Shown one piece after another: positions 1-10,281 of a DNA stretch of 64,000 nucleotides. Source of the DNA: Streptococcus cristatus (lineage in GTDB: Bacteria; Bacillota; Bacilli; Lactobacillales; Streptococcaceae); assembly GCF_003943505.1 (NCBI RefSeq), contig NZ_RJPS01000001.1:274640-338639 (forward strand). The letters run 5' to 3'. Numbering within the stretch: the first letter of the stretch is position 1; every line of letters begins with the position of its first letter. Made by a program: the position numbers and the translations under genes. The notes beneath the pieces are model-generated. The model did no database searches. It was not told the DNA's origin and saw nothing but the letters and a program-made list of their open reading frames with translations.

Positions 1-1195
1 TGATGTAAAGAATCCAGTTGTTACCTGTGTTCCAGCCAGACATGTGGGTATTACCATTGTAGGCTTTCAAAGTACGAACGCGGTTTTCTTTACCTTCAAC
101 TTTTTCCCAGTTTTCGCCTTCTGGACCATATACAAGGCCGTTCAGCAATTCAGGATTTGTGTTAAGCAAAGTCAACAATTCCATTGATTTTTCTTTGTTC
201 TTAGAGTTGTTTGAGATAACGAAGTTCGCTACTTGAGTAGTTTGGCTCTTCTTGTAGTTCTTAGTCAGTTGGCTGATTTCGATCTTACGGTTTGCTACAC
301 GAGAAAGCAAGCTGTTACCATAGTCAGCAGGTCCTACTGTTTCTTCACGAACGAACCAAGAATCTTCAGACAATTGATAAGCTGTATCGCTAGTTGCTAC
401 GTCTTTTGGAATATAGCCAGCCTGATAATATTTATGGATGGTTCTGAGGCTATCCAAGAAGCGTGGAACTTCATAACGGTTTACAATCTTAGTTGTATCG
501 CCTTCCAGGTCAATAACGAAAGGAAGTCCGTTAGTTACAGGATAATCAAAGTTATCAGATGGGATGAAGTTCTTACCAATAGCAAAAGGAACAACTTTTG
601 GATCTTTTTCTTTAGCAGCTTTCAAAACTGGTTCCAAATCTTGGTAAGAATGGATATTTGAAATATCGCTGATACCATATTTTTCAAGAAGTGGTCCGTT
701 GAAGGCAAAATTTTGTGAAGAAGTTACATTGGCATTAACTGGAACAGCATAGATTTTACCGTTGACAGTGTTTCCTTTGATGTAAGCTGGGTCTAAAGAA
801 TCGTAAAGCTTTTTACCTTCTTTTTTGTAGAGCTCAGTCAAGTCAGCATAAGCACCTTTTTGGGCATTGATGACATAGTTTTGAGCGAAGGCGATATCGT
901 AGTTTTCACCTGATGAAGTGATAACGTTCATTTTTTGTTCGTAGTCACCCCAACCGATGTATTCGATATCCAACTTAGCATTGATTTCTTTGCCGATAAT
1001 CTTGTTAGCATTTTCGAGCAATTTGTCCAAATTATCTGGTTTGTCACCGATTTGGTACATTTTGATAACTGTCTTACCATCATCCGTTTTTGATGACTTT
1101 TGGTTGTTACCAGTAAGACTACCGCAGCCTGCTAGGAGGCCTGAGAAAGCCAAGAAGCTAGCAGAAGCTAGAGCATATTTTTTCCAATTTTTCAT
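1..1195 (-). CDS. ngtS: Sugar ABC transporter substrate-binding lipoprotein, NgtS-like (3' end outside window)
   Basis: About 398 codons are visible; the C-terminus runs off the window start. The N-terminus has a basic start, a hydrophobic stretch and the lipobox LLAGC near residues 20-24, so the mature protein should be a lipid-anchored extracellular binding protein. The start is supported by a GGAGA box about 7 nt upstream. Residue patterns such as KMYQIGDKPDNL, SGENYDIAF and VREETVGPADYGNSLLSRV match, from memory, the pneumococcal N-glycan binding protein NgtS (usual length about 490 residues). It is the last gene of a permease-permease-binding protein operon next to the N-glycan hydrolases, which supports import of partly trimmed N-glycan. 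The substrate is inferred from family and context. Confidence 0.88.
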   Translation of the reverse strand, partial: MKNWKKYALASASFLAFSGLLAGCGSLTGNNQKSSKTDDGKTVIKMYQIGDKPDNLDKLLENANKIIGKEINAKLDIEYIGWGDYEQKMNVITSSGENYDIAFAQNYVINAQKGAYADLTELYKKEGKKLYDSLDPAYIKGNTVNGKIYAVPVNANVTSSQNFAFNGPLLEKYGISDISNIHSYQDLEPVLKAAKEKDPKVVPFAIGKNFIPSDNFDYPVTNGLPFVIDLEGDTTKIVNRYEVPRFLDSLRTIHKYYQAGYIPKDVATSDTAYQLSEDSWFVREETVGPADYGNSLLSRVANRKIEISQLTKNYKKSQTTQVANFVISNNSKNKEKSMELLTLLNTNPELLNGLVYGPEGENWEKVEGKENRVRTLKAYNGNTHMSGWNTGNNWILYI

Positions 1196-1285
1196 AGAAA
1201 AATCTCCTTTTAATTTTTTATATACAAATTTAATAATGTGAGTTTTTAATGCTACCAGTAAAAACTCTGAGACTAAAGTGGCAAG

Positions 1286-2218
1286 CTATTCTTTGACGCC
1301 TCCGATAGTCAATCCCTTAACAAAGTAACGTTGGAAGAATGGATAGACGCAAGCGATTGGCAAGGTTGCAATTACGACCATGGCCATACGACCAGACTCT
1401 TTAGGTAGAGATCCTGTCAAGCCTGCAAGCTGAGCACTCGCTCCCGCACTCTTAGACAAGTAGTCCATATTTTGCTGAATCTTCATCAGCAAATATTGAA
1501 GGGGAACTAAGTTGTCACTGCGAATGTAGAGCAGGGCGTTAAACCAATCGTTCCAATAAGCAAGGGCAGTGAAGAGTGTGATTGTAGCGATACCTGGAAG
1601 AGATAGTGGCAAGCAGATTTGGAAGAAAATCCGAGTCTCGCTGGCACCATCAATCTTAGCGGATTCAATAATCGCTTCTGGGATCGTTCTCTTGAAGAAA
1701 GTTCTCATCAGAATGATATTGAAAGGACTAAGCAGTAGCGGCAAAATCAAAGCCCACACTGTATCTCCTAAGCCAAGCAAGTTGGTCATAACGATGTAAG
1801 TTGGAATCATCCCTGCTTGAAAGAGCATACTTGCCATTGCAAACAAGGTAAAGAAGCGTTTGAATTTAAAGCTGCGACGTGAGATAGCATAGGCATAAGT
1901 TGTTGTGAAGAAAACATTCAAACTAGTACCTATTACCGTAATCACTACTGTCACAAAGAGTGACTGCAAGAGCTGATCTTTCAAGCCAAATAAGAATTCA
2001 TAGCCCGCTAGACTAAACTGTGACGGCCAAAAGGCAAAACCATTATGAACCAAACTGCTTTCATCTGTCAGCGAGATGATGATGACAAAGAAGAAAGGTA
2101 GCACACAGGAAAGCGAGAAGATGGCAATCAAGATGTTAAAGAAAAAATCGGCTTTTTTGCTAAAGGAGTGAATTCCCACATTATCGACTTTTTCTTTTTG
2201 AATTTTTGGGGATTTCAT
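1286..2218 (-). CDS. ngtP2: Carbohydrate ABC transporter permease, LplC/NgtP2-like
   Basis: 310 residues, typical of CUT1-family inner permeases. Hydrophobic segments fall near residues 26-50, 83-110, 122-145, 153-175 and 280-300. The ATPase-docking EAA loop is at about residues 181-211 (EAIIESAKIDGAS then an LPLSLPGI run). Translation probably starts at the ATG at 2218, 12 nt after the upstream permease stop, so the two are co-transcribed and likely form a heterodimer. No ATPase gene lies beside them. CUT1 importers of streptococci commonly borrow the shared ATPase MsmK, which would be encoded elsewhere; that is inference. Confidence 0.9.
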   Translation of the reverse strand: MKSPKIQKEKVDNVGIHSFSKKADFFFNILIAIFSLSCVLPFFFVIIISLTDESSLVHNGFAFWPSQFSLAGYEFLFGLKDQLLQSLFVTVVITVIGTSLNVFFTTTYAYAISRRSFKFKRFFTLFAMASMLFQAGMIPTYIVMTNLLGLGDTVWALILPLLLSPFNIILMRTFFKRTIPEAIIESAKIDGASETRIFFQICLPLSLPGIATITLFTALAYWNDWFNALLYIRSDNLVPLQYLLMKIQQNMDYLSKSAGASAQLAGLTGSLPKESGRMAMVVIATLPIACVYPFFQRYFVKGLTIGGVKE

Positions 2219-2230
2219 AAGTTCCTCCTT

Positions 2231-3151
2231 CTAAAAGAGAGCAGATTCTTTATCAATTCTGCGGACAATCAGATTGCTGACGATAACAAGGATACAGCCC
2301 ACAACTGATTGATAGAGACCCGCAGCTGAAGCCATCCCGATATCACCTGTACCGGTCAATCCACGATAGACATAGGTATCCAAGACATTGGTTACGCTAA
2401 AGAGTGATCCTGAATTATGCGGAACAGTATAGAACAAGCCGAAGTCCGCGCGGAAGATGTTTCCGACTGCTAGAATGGTCAATACTGTGATAAGAGAAGC
2501 CAAAGATGGCAATGTGATGTTCCGGATGCGCTGCCATTTTGTAGCACCGTCTACCGTTGCTGCCTCATAGTAAGTCGGATCAATTCCCATGATACTTGCA
2601 TAGTACAAAATACTACTGTATCCTAAGCCCTTCCAGATACCAATGAAAAGGATGAAGGCTGGCCAGAAGGAGACCACTGTGTAAAAGTTGATATTCGGAT
2701 TGTGCAATAAATTGTTCAGCAAGCCCTTGCCAGGGTTCAAGAAAGCATCTACGAAGAAACTAATGATAACCCAAGAAAGGAAATACGGAAACAACATGGT
2801 TGTCTGATAAATCTTTACCATCTTTTTCGAACGAAGTTCGCTAAAGATAATGGCAATTCCGACAGAGAAAATCAATCCTAAAATGATGAAACCACCATTA
2901 TAAAGAATGGTATTTCGTGTAATCGTATAGGCATCCTTGGAATTAAACAAGAACTTGAAGTTATTGAATCCTACCCATTCACTGCTCATAAGGCTATGGA
3001 TGAATCCTTCACCACTTAGTTTAAAATTCTTAAATGCAACGACGTTTCCTAAAACTGGTATATAGAAGAACAAAACAAACCAAACAACTCCTGGTAAGAC
3101 CATGAGCAAGAAAATAAAGTTTTCTTTCAGTGTTTTGATAACCTTATTCAT
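2231..3151 (-). CDS. ngtP1: Carbohydrate ABC transporter permease, LplB/NgtP1-like
   Basis: 306 residues with six predicted membrane spans, the first at about residues 13-35. The EAA loop (YYEAATVDGATKWQRI) is at about residues 194-210. It is the first gene of the importer operon, followed after 12 nt by the second permease. A GGGAG-type ribosome site precedes the ATG. The promoter-proximal region holds a near-consensus catabolite-repression site. Family membership is clear; assignment to N-glycan fragments rests on resemblance to the pneumococcal Ngt transporter and on the adjacent glycosidases. Confidence 0.9.
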   Translation of the reverse strand: MNKVIKTLKENFIFLLMVLPGVVWFVLFFYIPVLGNVVAFKNFKLSGEGFIHSLMSSEWVGFNNFKFLFNSKDAYTITRNTILYNGGFIILGLIFSVGIAIIFSELRSKKMVKIYQTTMLFPYFLSWVIISFFVDAFLNPGKGLLNNLLHNPNINFYTVVSFWPAFILFIGIWKGLGYSSILYYASIMGIDPTYYEAATVDGATKWQRIRNITLPSLASLITVLTILAVGNIFRADFGLFYTVPHNSGSLFSVTNVLDTYVYRGLTGTGDIGMASAAGLYQSVVGCILVIVSNLIVRRIDKESALF

Positions 3152-3173
3152 TCAAATCTCCCTTTCTATTGTT

Positions 3174-3201
3174 TTGATATCGTTTTCATGTTTCTATTAT
3201 A
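3174..3201 (-). promoter_or_regulatory. Importer operon promoter -10 with cre-like CcpA site
   Basis: Positions 3174-3189 read TTGATATCGTTTTCAT, matching the cre consensus WTGNAANCGNWNNCWW at all fixed positions but one. Reading leftward, a perfect TATAAT is at 3201-3196, so the cre lies just downstream of the -10 and upstream of the first start codon. This position fits CcpA repression by blocking. The -35 is weak. Binding is not proven by sequence alone. Confidence 0.55.
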
Positions 3202-3318
3202 TGCCTTTTTCTATTCTCATTTAAACTCCTAATTATAGAAAAAACTATACAAATTATTTATCTAATATACAGATAAAAAATAGAACAGAGGCATGAAAAC
3301 TATGATCAAACAAAATAA

Positions 3319-5202
3319 TTACGTTGTGTAAATCGTTGACGCTGTGGCGATAGTATGCCATTGGTTGGCTGTTGTGGCTGCAAAGTTCTTGTCTCCATAA
3401 AAGTCATTGAAAGGCAAGATTTCTTGCTCTAATTCTTCTACAGAATCAAGCTGACCAGTCGTGTATTGCTGTAGGCGTTCCTGCGCCCGTTTGATCCGCT
3501 TGAGCAAGCCTCCAAAGCGGATATCAATAGTATCTAAACCGAAAATCTTGTTTTCTAGCTGCCATTGGCGACTGAATTGCTCGGCAAAGTCTTCCACTTT
3601 TTGATAGAGCAAAGGCAAGTCTTTTTCAGCTAGTTCTGCCAAGCGCTCCTTGTCTCCTGCGCCATAGGCTTCTTGAATGCCAGATGTGACGGCAATTTTC
3701 AAGGCCAAGAGCGCATTCAACTGAGCCTGAGTCTCAAAGAGATAGCTATATTCACCAGCTTTGCGGCTGACTTCTTGCAAGGACTGAGCGGCAGCTTCAA
3801 AATGCTGCTTGTCTTCTTCAGGTCGGATATGGCGTTCCAGCAAAGGACAGAGAATATCCTGATAGAGAATATAACGATTTGGATTGATACCGCTGAGGTT
3901 TTCTGGCAAGCCTGGCAATAGATTGGCCAAGTCTACCTTCATAAAATCATCAAAGGCAAGGCCTGTGCTCACCAAGAAATGCTCGGCTAATTTATCTAAA
4001 TCATTTCGATAGGCTAGTTCTGCCCAAATCTGCAGGGCAGGAAGGATTGAGAATTGTGAGGTTTCTCCTCCATTATCCCCCCAGCCAGTCACAATCACTT
4101 CCTTGACATGATTTTGGCGGCAGGCTTTATTGGCTTCGAGAGCTACCAAGCGACTGAAATGATTGTGCGGTGTAAAGCCAATCCACTTCCAAGCACCGCC
4201 AGCAAAGGCAATGTCCTGACTGATTTTATGATGATTTTGGAAGTTACGGTTGTATTTTTCCTCGCTATCCTGATAGTAATCCCAGTAAACCAAGGTTACA
4301 CGGTCTTTGAGACGGTCTAGATAAACGCGGGTCTCCTCTGGAATTTCCACATCACGGTCATACTGACCATCTGCTGACATGAGCTTGAAGAACATATCGC
4401 TCCACATTTGACAGTGGAAACCGTACTTATCAGCGATATCCAGCACGCGCTCAAGATGTTGACACATGAGGAGACTGCGGTTTTGGAAACCATGCTGAAT
4501 CAAATAACGTCCGAGACCAACCAAGTGGGCTTCGTCCATCCCGATATTTATCTTACGTGTGCGAAGTTGGGACATCGTCTTAAACATGCCTTCGATAAGG
4601 TCGTAGACTTTTTCTTCCCCAATTAGTAAAATATCCTCAACATCTCGAAGTTCCTGCACTTCCTTGACACCCCATTTGACAAAAGCTGACAGATGGGCCA
4701 AGGTCTGAATGCAAGGCACGAAGGTCAAATCAAAATCTGCGGCATAGGCCTCAATCTCTTGCAATTCGGCAACAGTGTAGCGGCCTCTGAAGTAGCCAAA
4801 ATAGGGCTGGTCTTCTATCTCATAGGTGTCTTCCATGTAAAGTTCAAAAGTGGAATACCCCATCAAGGCCAAGGCTTCAATCATTTTCTTAGCCGAAGTC
4901 AGATTCAAGACGGCGTTGCGAGAGCAGTCAGCCATATAGGCCAAGTCCTCATAAGCCGCTCTTTCCTCGATCTCCACCTCATCCTGCCCTTCTTTAAGGA
5001 CGGCAGATAAGAGGGCTAAAGCTCGATAGAGCTGATGAGGCTTATGATAGCTGACCTGATAACGTCCCTGACAGCCTTCTACCTTGATTGATACGGCTGA
5101 GTTAGGGACAAGACTGACTTCAATCTCACCCAAGTTCAAATATTTTTCTAAGCGAGCAAGAGCCTTTTCTTGCTTGCTTGATAATCCTACAAATGTGGCC
5201 AT
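3319..5202 (-). CDS. GH20 beta-N-acetylhexosaminidase (GH20C type)
   Basis: 627 residues without a signal peptide or anchor, so a cytoplasmic exo-hexosaminidase that removes terminal beta-linked GlcNAc or GalNAc after import. The GH20 catalytic Asp-Glu pair is in GMDEAH (D223-E224), and the barrel strand motif YMADCSRN is near residue 89. Length and order match the pneumococcal GH20 gene at the end of the same cluster (recalled, not searched). Its start overlaps the end of the ROK gene by 16 nt, implying translational coupling. It is the last gene of the leftward GH125-GH38-ROK-GH20 operon. Confidence 0.9.
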   Translation of the reverse strand: MATFVGLSSKQEKALARLEKYLNLGEIEVSLVPNSAVSIKVEGCQGRYQVSYHKPHQLYRALALLSAVLKEGQDEVEIEERAAYEDLAYMADCSRNAVLNLTSAKKMIEALALMGYSTFELYMEDTYEIEDQPYFGYFRGRYTVAELQEIEAYAADFDLTFVPCIQTLAHLSAFVKWGVKEVQELRDVEDILLIGEEKVYDLIEGMFKTMSQLRTRKINIGMDEAHLVGLGRYLIQHGFQNRSLLMCQHLERVLDIADKYGFHCQMWSDMFFKLMSADGQYDRDVEIPEETRVYLDRLKDRVTLVYWDYYQDSEEKYNRNFQNHHKISQDIAFAGGAWKWIGFTPHNHFSRLVALEANKACRQNHVKEVIVTGWGDNGGETSQFSILPALQIWAELAYRNDLDKLAEHFLVSTGLAFDDFMKVDLANLLPGLPENLSGINPNRYILYQDILCPLLERHIRPEEDKQHFEAAAQSLQEVSRKAGEYSYLFETQAQLNALLALKIAVTSGIQEAYGAGDKERLAELAEKDLPLLYQKVEDFAEQFSRQWQLENKIFGLDTIDIRFGGLLKRIKRAQERLQQYTTGQLDSVEELEQEILPFNDFYGDKNFAATTANQWHTIATASTIYTT

Positions 5203-6065
5203 TGGCCTTCCTCCTGTAACCAGTTTACTAAAGCGCCATAAAGATTGGCTTCCCCCTTATAGGTACACGCTAAAATTTCTGGCACCACCGAATACTCTTC
5301 ATAGCGATCGACATAATAAGCAATCGCTGAGCGGACACCTTGGATGAAGTCTGGATTTTTGCTGATGGAACCGCCCAAGCTAATCACATCTGGATCAATG
5401 AGATACTGGATATTGAGCAAACCTTGTGCAAGATTGCGGTTCATCCTCTCGATGGCTTCTTGGCAAAGGACATTTCCTGCCGCAGCTTCTTGGTAAATCT
5501 TGCGTCCATCCCAGTCTGTCTGCCCTGATTTCTCAACCACGTAAGCTACCATGTTGCCAGTTGAGGCCAGTTGCGACCAGTTGTTGAGTTTTTCAGCGGG
5601 CGCTAGGGTTGTCATATAGCCAAACTCCCCACCCAAACTGTGGCGACCACGATGAAGCTTGCCATTGATAATCATAGCTCCGCCAATCCCAGTGCCAATA
5701 ACCACACAGGCTGCATTTTCCAGCTCTGGATGGGCCAGAAGTTCACTCAAACCAACACAGTTGGCATCATTTTCTAAGTGAATCGGCAAACTATAAGAAG
5801 CCAGCTTATCATACCAAGAAAAACCGTGAATATAAGGAACAGCGCTAATCCCACCAATGACTCCTGTCTCTCGGTCAACCGCCCCAGGCACACTCATGGC
5901 AATGCCTTGGTAAGCCCTCTTAGAAAGACAAGCATCCAGCCAAGTCAGCAAGTCAGCTAAATTGTCTGGCGTAGCAATGTCTTGCTTTTCCAGTATCTCT
6001 CCTTCTTTGGACATAGCCGCAAACTTGATACCTGTGCCGCCTATGTCAATTGTTGCAATAAGCAT
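5187..6065 (-). CDS. ROK-family sugar kinase
   Basis: 292 residues. The ATP-binding motif DIGGTGIK is at residues 7-14, the catalytic Asp sits in LENDAN (about D100), and GTGIGG is at 124-129. There is no N-terminal helix-turn-helix, so it is a kinase rather than a repressor. The cysteine-rich zinc motif of classical glucokinase-type ROK proteins is not visible. Placed between the mannosidase and hexosaminidase genes, it probably phosphorylates a released sugar such as mannose or an N-acetylhexosamine; which one cannot be read from the sequence. Confidence 0.88.
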   Translation of the reverse strand: MLIATIDIGGTGIKFAAMSKEGEILEKQDIATPDNLADLLTWLDACLSKRAYQGIAMSVPGAVDRETGVIGGISAVPYIHGFSWYDKLASYSLPIHLENDANCVGLSELLAHPELENAACVVIGTGIGGAMIINGKLHRGRHSLGGEFGYMTTLAPAEKLNNWSQLASTGNMVAYVVEKSGQTDWDGRKIYQEAAAGNVLCQEAIERMNRNLAQGLLNIQYLIDPDVISLGGSISKNPDFIQGVRSAIAYYVDRYEEYSVVPEILACTYKGEANLYGALVNWLQEEGQWPHL

Positions 6066-6105
6066 TTTTTCTCCTTTCTCTGTTTTCTAGAACTTGCAAG
6101 GCAAT

Positions 6106-6147
6106 AGGGCAAGGAACTAAATTTTCAAATATTTAGTCCATTGCCCT
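6106..6147 (-). other. Intercistronic stem-loop between GH38 and ROK genes
   Basis: Arms AGGGCAAGGAACTAAAT (6106-6122) and ATTTAGTCCATTGCCCT (6131-6147) pair almost completely around an 8-nt loop. No T-run follows on the minus strand, so a simple terminator is unlikely. It may stabilise or process the operon mRNA. Confidence 0.5.
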
Positions 6148-6159
6148 AGCCTCCTCTTT

Positions 6160-8799
6160 TTAATCTTTTTTCAAGAGCTCTGTGCGAATTTCCTGTGGTC
6201 CCAAGATTCCATCTTTTTCTGGAAGTACTTCTTCCAAAAGGTTGACTAGGGTTTGGAAAGCAGTTATCACTTCTTGCTCTTCTTGGGTCATATTGTAATA
6301 ACGAAGTACGATACCTGACTCGTCTTCCGCCACTTTAAGAGCTGTCGGACAAATTTCTGCTAGGTTCAAAGCAGGGTGATCCAATCCTTGTCCAGCCGCT
6401 GCAACACTTCCTTCTTGTTTGGAAATTTGCAGAGCTGTCAACGGTGTTTGGAAGGCTTTGGCCCGACGGTAAGCAGCAAAACGCTCTTGTGGTTGGTGAC
6501 ATTCTACCGTGTACTCGACTTGGAAGTCACGCAAGCACTGCGCTTCTGGTGTAGGGAAGTAGCCCCAGTCGCCTAGCTCACCAGTTGCCCGCAGAATGGT
6601 TACTGCAATCGTATCATCGTCTAAAATCTCGTATTCATTTAGCCCTTTATTGGCTACTGTAACTGCTTTTTGATCATCATAAAGACTGACGAAGGCTTGT
6701 TGGTGCTGCGGATTTTCTGGATTTTCCCATGAAGCAGCTGGTTGGTTATTGCGGCGAACCACTTCGTAAATGCTGTCTGAATCGTTGGTTTTACTGCGGT
6801 TGTGAGTTTTGAAAAGAAGGCGGATGCGGTGATCCTTAGCAGTATTGGTAAAGCGAGTCTTAAAGCGCAATTGTGGGCTGTCCGCAAAGACCGTCAACTC
6901 AGTTGTCAAGGTCATAGTTGTCAATTCTGACGAACGACCTGCTGAGCGCGTCATAAACTCAACGATGCCCTTTTGTTCTTGATCCAGTAGTTCATCTGCA
7001 CTTACTGGCAAGGTCAATTCATGGCTTAATTCCACCTTGGCATAGCGGGCATTGTTTTCCAACACCTTGACACCAGCCAGTTTAGCATAGATTGGCTCTG
7101 TATTTTTTGGCTGGAAGTAGATATACTCATTTCCAATATCGCCGCGATCTTCAAAGCGGAGGAAGTCTTCATAGGCTTCATGAGTTGTCTTATCATAGAC
7201 GGTCAAATTTTCATCAAAGCTGATAGTCACAAATGGAGTGTCAATCACGCCATTGCGGTAGAGGCCTTCATGCTCTTCTTTTGCACCAGGAAGCAATTGG
7301 AAAGTTTTCCAAGCCAGAGGTGCTAGATGAATCGGCAATGTCACCCGCAACTGACGGGCAATATAAGCCTGACGGAAGCGGTCTTTTGGTAGGTCATATT
7401 GGAAATTAGCTCCCAAATCTTCGATTTTAGCTTCAACATAACGACCATCCAAATCCTTAACAATCAAGTCTGGAATCGTCAATTCTGCCATTCTCCGATA
7501 GGCTTCTGTCGGATGCGCTTCCTTAAAATCACAGATCGCAAATGTCACATCTACAGAAATGGTATCAATCTTATCATGGAGCCCAGTATTGACAACGGTG
7601 AAGAGCAGGTCACTCTCAGCTTGGCGGCTATCCAGCTTTTGCTTCCATTCTTCCAGCAGGTTGCCTTTGACAAATTCGCCCACTTGATTAACCTTGGCAA
7701 AGCGGATCTCCATTTCGCGGTGAACTTCGTCTACACTGCAACCGCAAATGCTATCGTGTGGAGCGTTTTGCAAGAGGGTCTTCCAAGCATAAGTCAGCTG
7801 GTCTTTGTGATTGTGACCGCCTGTGATAACAGTCAGCGGCTCAACCACCTGCTCTAGCAAGTTACTGTTTTCTTGGAAAGCTTGTTTCAGATAGATGCGG
7901 GCTGAAGAAGTGTTGGCTAAAGTGTACCAACCGTCCGTTTCTTGGCTGGTCAATTCACCTTGAACTGTCGACAGTTCCTCAGGCAGGGCCGCTTCCACAG
8001 CTTGCATATAGTCGTCAAAAGAGCTGTGGACAAAGTTGATTTCTGGATAAAGCTCATTGGCTACTCGGATGGCTTGGCTGAGGTCACGCTGAACTGGCTG
8101 GTGGTCACAGCCGTTCATCATCAGCCATTGATTGGTAGAGGCATAGCTCTTCACATCAGCTAGTTTTTGCTCCCAGAAAACTTTCGCTTCTTCTGGATCG
8201 ACTGGGATTTCATTTCCATTGCTGTACCAGTTGGCAAAGAGGATGCCTAGAACTTTACTGCCATCGGCACCTTGCCAGTACATTTCAGAGTACTGAGAAG
8301 TGAACTGCTCGTCCTCCAAGACTTGGTTATCAAAGCCGATTGGCTTCACTCCTCGGCCGAAAGCAGCCACATGAATGCCGGATTGCTGCAAAAGCTGAGG
8401 CGCTTGTCCCATATTTCCAAAAGTATCTGGGAAATAACCAATCTGAGTGGACTTGCCCCATTTCTTGCACTCCTGCTGACCAATCAAGGTGTTGCGGACA
8501 TTGGCTTCGCTGGAAATCAAATAATCATCCTGCAAAATATAGAAAGGCCCGATTTTCAGCTTGCCCTCGTCAATATAGCGCTGCAGTTTGTCGCGATTTT
8601 CCGGACGGATTTCCAGATAATCATCCAAGACAATGGTTTGCCCGTCTAGGTGGAAGCTCTTGAAATCTGGATCATTCTCAAAAAGATCAAAAAGATTGTC
8701 AAAAAGCTCGACCAGCTGCATACGGTGGGATTCAAAGGGGAGATACCATTCGCGATCCCAGTGACTGTGAGAAATGATATGTACAGTAATATTTTCCAT
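6160..8799 (-). CDS. GH38 alpha-mannosidase
   Basis: 879 residues, the usual bacterial GH38 size. The zinc-binding N-terminal motif HSHWDREW is at residues 11-18. The catalytic nucleophile Asp is in GYFPDTFGN (about D125). The C-terminal half is beta-rich, as in the family. No secretion signal is present, so it acts in the cytoplasm on imported mannosyl oligosaccharide. It starts 23 nt after the GH125 stop in the same operon. GH38 enzymes from this cluster in pneumococcus cleave alpha-1,3-mannose; the linkage here is assumed from that relative. Confidence 0.92.
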   Translation of the reverse strand: MENITVHIISHSHWDREWYLPFESHRMQLVELFDNLFDLFENDPDFKSFHLDGQTIVLDDYLEIRPENRDKLQRYIDEGKLKIGPFYILQDDYLISSEANVRNTLIGQQECKKWGKSTQIGYFPDTFGNMGQAPQLLQQSGIHVAAFGRGVKPIGFDNQVLEDEQFTSQYSEMYWQGADGSKVLGILFANWYSNGNEIPVDPEEAKVFWEQKLADVKSYASTNQWLMMNGCDHQPVQRDLSQAIRVANELYPEINFVHSSFDDYMQAVEAALPEELSTVQGELTSQETDGWYTLANTSSARIYLKQAFQENSNLLEQVVEPLTVITGGHNHKDQLTYAWKTLLQNAPHDSICGCSVDEVHREMEIRFAKVNQVGEFVKGNLLEEWKQKLDSRQAESDLLFTVVNTGLHDKIDTISVDVTFAICDFKEAHPTEAYRRMAELTIPDLIVKDLDGRYVEAKIEDLGANFQYDLPKDRFRQAYIARQLRVTLPIHLAPLAWKTFQLLPGAKEEHEGLYRNGVIDTPFVTISFDENLTVYDKTTHEAYEDFLRFEDRGDIGNEYIYFQPKNTEPIYAKLAGVKVLENNARYAKVELSHELTLPVSADELLDQEQKGIVEFMTRSAGRSSELTTMTLTTELTVFADSPQLRFKTRFTNTAKDHRIRLLFKTHNRSKTNDSDSIYEVVRRNNQPAASWENPENPQHQQAFVSLYDDQKAVTVANKGLNEYEILDDDTIAVTILRATGELGDWGYFPTPEAQCLRDFQVEYTVECHQPQERFAAYRRAKAFQTPLTALQISKQEGSVAAAGQGLDHPALNLAEICPTALKVAEDESGIVLRYYNMTQEEQEVITAFQTLVNLLEEVLPEKDGILGPQEIRTELLKKD

Positions 8800-8822
8800 T
8801 TTTGTTCCTCTACTTGTTAATT

Positions 8823-10112
8823 CTATACCTCAATTTTTAAATCATAATAATCTAATACTAGTTCGCAGAACATCATGTTGGCCCAGCTGAACCATTCGCG
8901 AGAATACTTATTCGGGTCGTCCACATGGAAGCTTTCGTGCATGACACCTGTGCCACCATCGCAGGCCACGAGCAAGTCCAGAATCCGACGTTTTTCTTCC
9001 TTATCGTGCGTGGTTAATCCTTGAATGGCTAGGGCAATTGGCCAGATATAGCGGTAGAAGGTGTGTGAGCTACCAAGACCCGCAGCATATTTACCCTCGT
9101 AATAGTAAGGATTCTCTGGGCTCAGGATGGTGCGGCGTGTCGCTTGGTAGACTTCGTCGTCAATTGAGCAAAAGCCTAGATATGGTGCTGCTAAAAGACT
9201 TGGCACATTCGGATCGTCCATGATGCTGGCATTCCCCAGACCATCTACTTCGAAAGCGTAAATCTTTTCGCCCTTGGCATTTTGGGTGTAGGCGTAGTTT
9301 TCAATTCCTTCCTTGATTTCCTTTTGCAGACGCTGCGCATGCGGAACGATCTCCTCAGCACCCTCTAAGTTTAATTTTTCAAAGATTTCTGCCACATATC
9401 CCAAGACAACCGTTGCAAACATATTAGACGGTACTAGATAGCTGTAAATACAAGCATCATCACTTGGGCGGAAGGCCGACCAAGTCATGCCTGTCACTGC
9501 AAAATCAGGTCCTTTACCATCATTGACTAAGGTATCTTCCTTGCGATCCGTATCACGGACAAAGCGATAAGAAGACTGGTTGTGGTCCTGCTCGATCGTC
9601 CAAACTCGTAGAATTTCTCTAACTCCAGCAATAAAGGTAGCGTCTAGATGACTCGTTTCCCCAGTTTCTTTCCACAAGAGATAAGCCAACTGCAGAGGAT
9701 AGCAGAGAGAATCCACTTCGTACTTGCGTTCCCAAATCCAACCAGACAAGTCTGTATGATCTGTCTCATGGTGACCTTTCCAGTTGTCAGCGATATTAAA
9801 GGCATTGGCATAAGGATCTTTGAGAATCAGCGTCATCTGGCGTTTGACCAAGCCAGCAATCGTTTGACGGATTTTTGGATCTTGCTTGGCCACAAAGAGG
9901 TAGGGCTTGAGCTGAGCAGTCGAATCCCGTAGCCACATGGCTGGAATATCGCCTGTCAAGACAAAAGTAGACCCATCTTCCAATATTTCGACCGTGTTAT
10001 CCAAGGTATCCGTATAGCAACGCTCAAAAACAGAGACCCAAGCTGGGTGATCCTGGGCTAACTGGGCGATAGACTCCAACCATTTCCCAACAATTTCTTT
10101 AGAATAAACCAT
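8823..10112 (-). CDS. GH125 exo-alpha-1,6-mannosidase
   Basis: 429 residues, matching the length of characterised GH125 enzymes. Visible family blocks are GDIPAMWLRDSTAQLKP (about 54-70), WIWERKYEVDSLCYP, LGSSHTFYRYIWPI and a C-terminal ESFHVDDPNKYSREWFSWAN block. No signal peptide. It is the promoter-proximal gene of the leftward catabolic operon and is divergent from the GH92 gene. It would remove the alpha-1,6-linked mannose of the trimmed N-glycan core. Confidence 0.92.
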   Translation of the reverse strand: MVYSKEIVGKWLESIAQLAQDHPAWVSVFERCYTDTLDNTVEILEDGSTFVLTGDIPAMWLRDSTAQLKPYLFVAKQDPKIRQTIAGLVKRQMTLILKDPYANAFNIADNWKGHHETDHTDLSGWIWERKYEVDSLCYPLQLAYLLWKETGETSHLDATFIAGVREILRVWTIEQDHNQSSYRFVRDTDRKEDTLVNDGKGPDFAVTGMTWSAFRPSDDACIYSYLVPSNMFATVVLGYVAEIFEKLNLEGAEEIVPHAQRLQKEIKEGIENYAYTQNAKGEKIYAFEVDGLGNASIMDDPNVPSLLAAPYLGFCSIDDEVYQATRRTILSPENPYYYEGKYAAGLGSSHTFYRYIWPIALAIQGLTTHDKEEKRRILDLLVACDGGTGVMHESFHVDDPNKYSREWFSWANMMFCELVLDYYDLKIEV

Positions 10113-10127
10113 ATTCCTTCTCCTTTT

Positions 10128-10154
10128 TCATACTCGTTTACATTCTCTAGTATA
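10128..10154 (-). promoter_or_regulatory. Probable promoter and weak cre-like site of the GH125 operon
   Basis: Reading leftward, TATACT (10154-10149) is a good -10. It is followed by ATGTAAACGAGTATGA (10143-10128), which has the cre half TGTAAACG but two mismatches in the other half. The -35 is unclear. Confidence 0.35.
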
Positions 10155-10240
10155 GGCTAAACAGTTTTTAAAATATATACACAAACTAAAGGCCTTTCGA
10201 TAATATATTTTTGCCTTGGTCACTGGTTCTCGATTCATGT

Positions 10241-10246
10241 TATAAT
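10241..10246 (+). promoter_or_regulatory. GH92 gene -10 box
   Basis: A perfect TATAAT lies 36 nt before the GH92 start codon. No strong -35 is seen; TTGGTC lies upstream with long spacing. A GAAGGAG ribosome site follows at 10267-10273. Confidence 0.5.
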
Positions 10247-10281
10247 CAAGACAAAGCAAGCTGAATCGAAGGAGATTTTCC

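Noticed and set aside
5187-6065. ROK protein as a transcriptional repressor
   Set aside because: No N-terminal helix-turn-helix; the protein begins directly with the ATP-binding motif.
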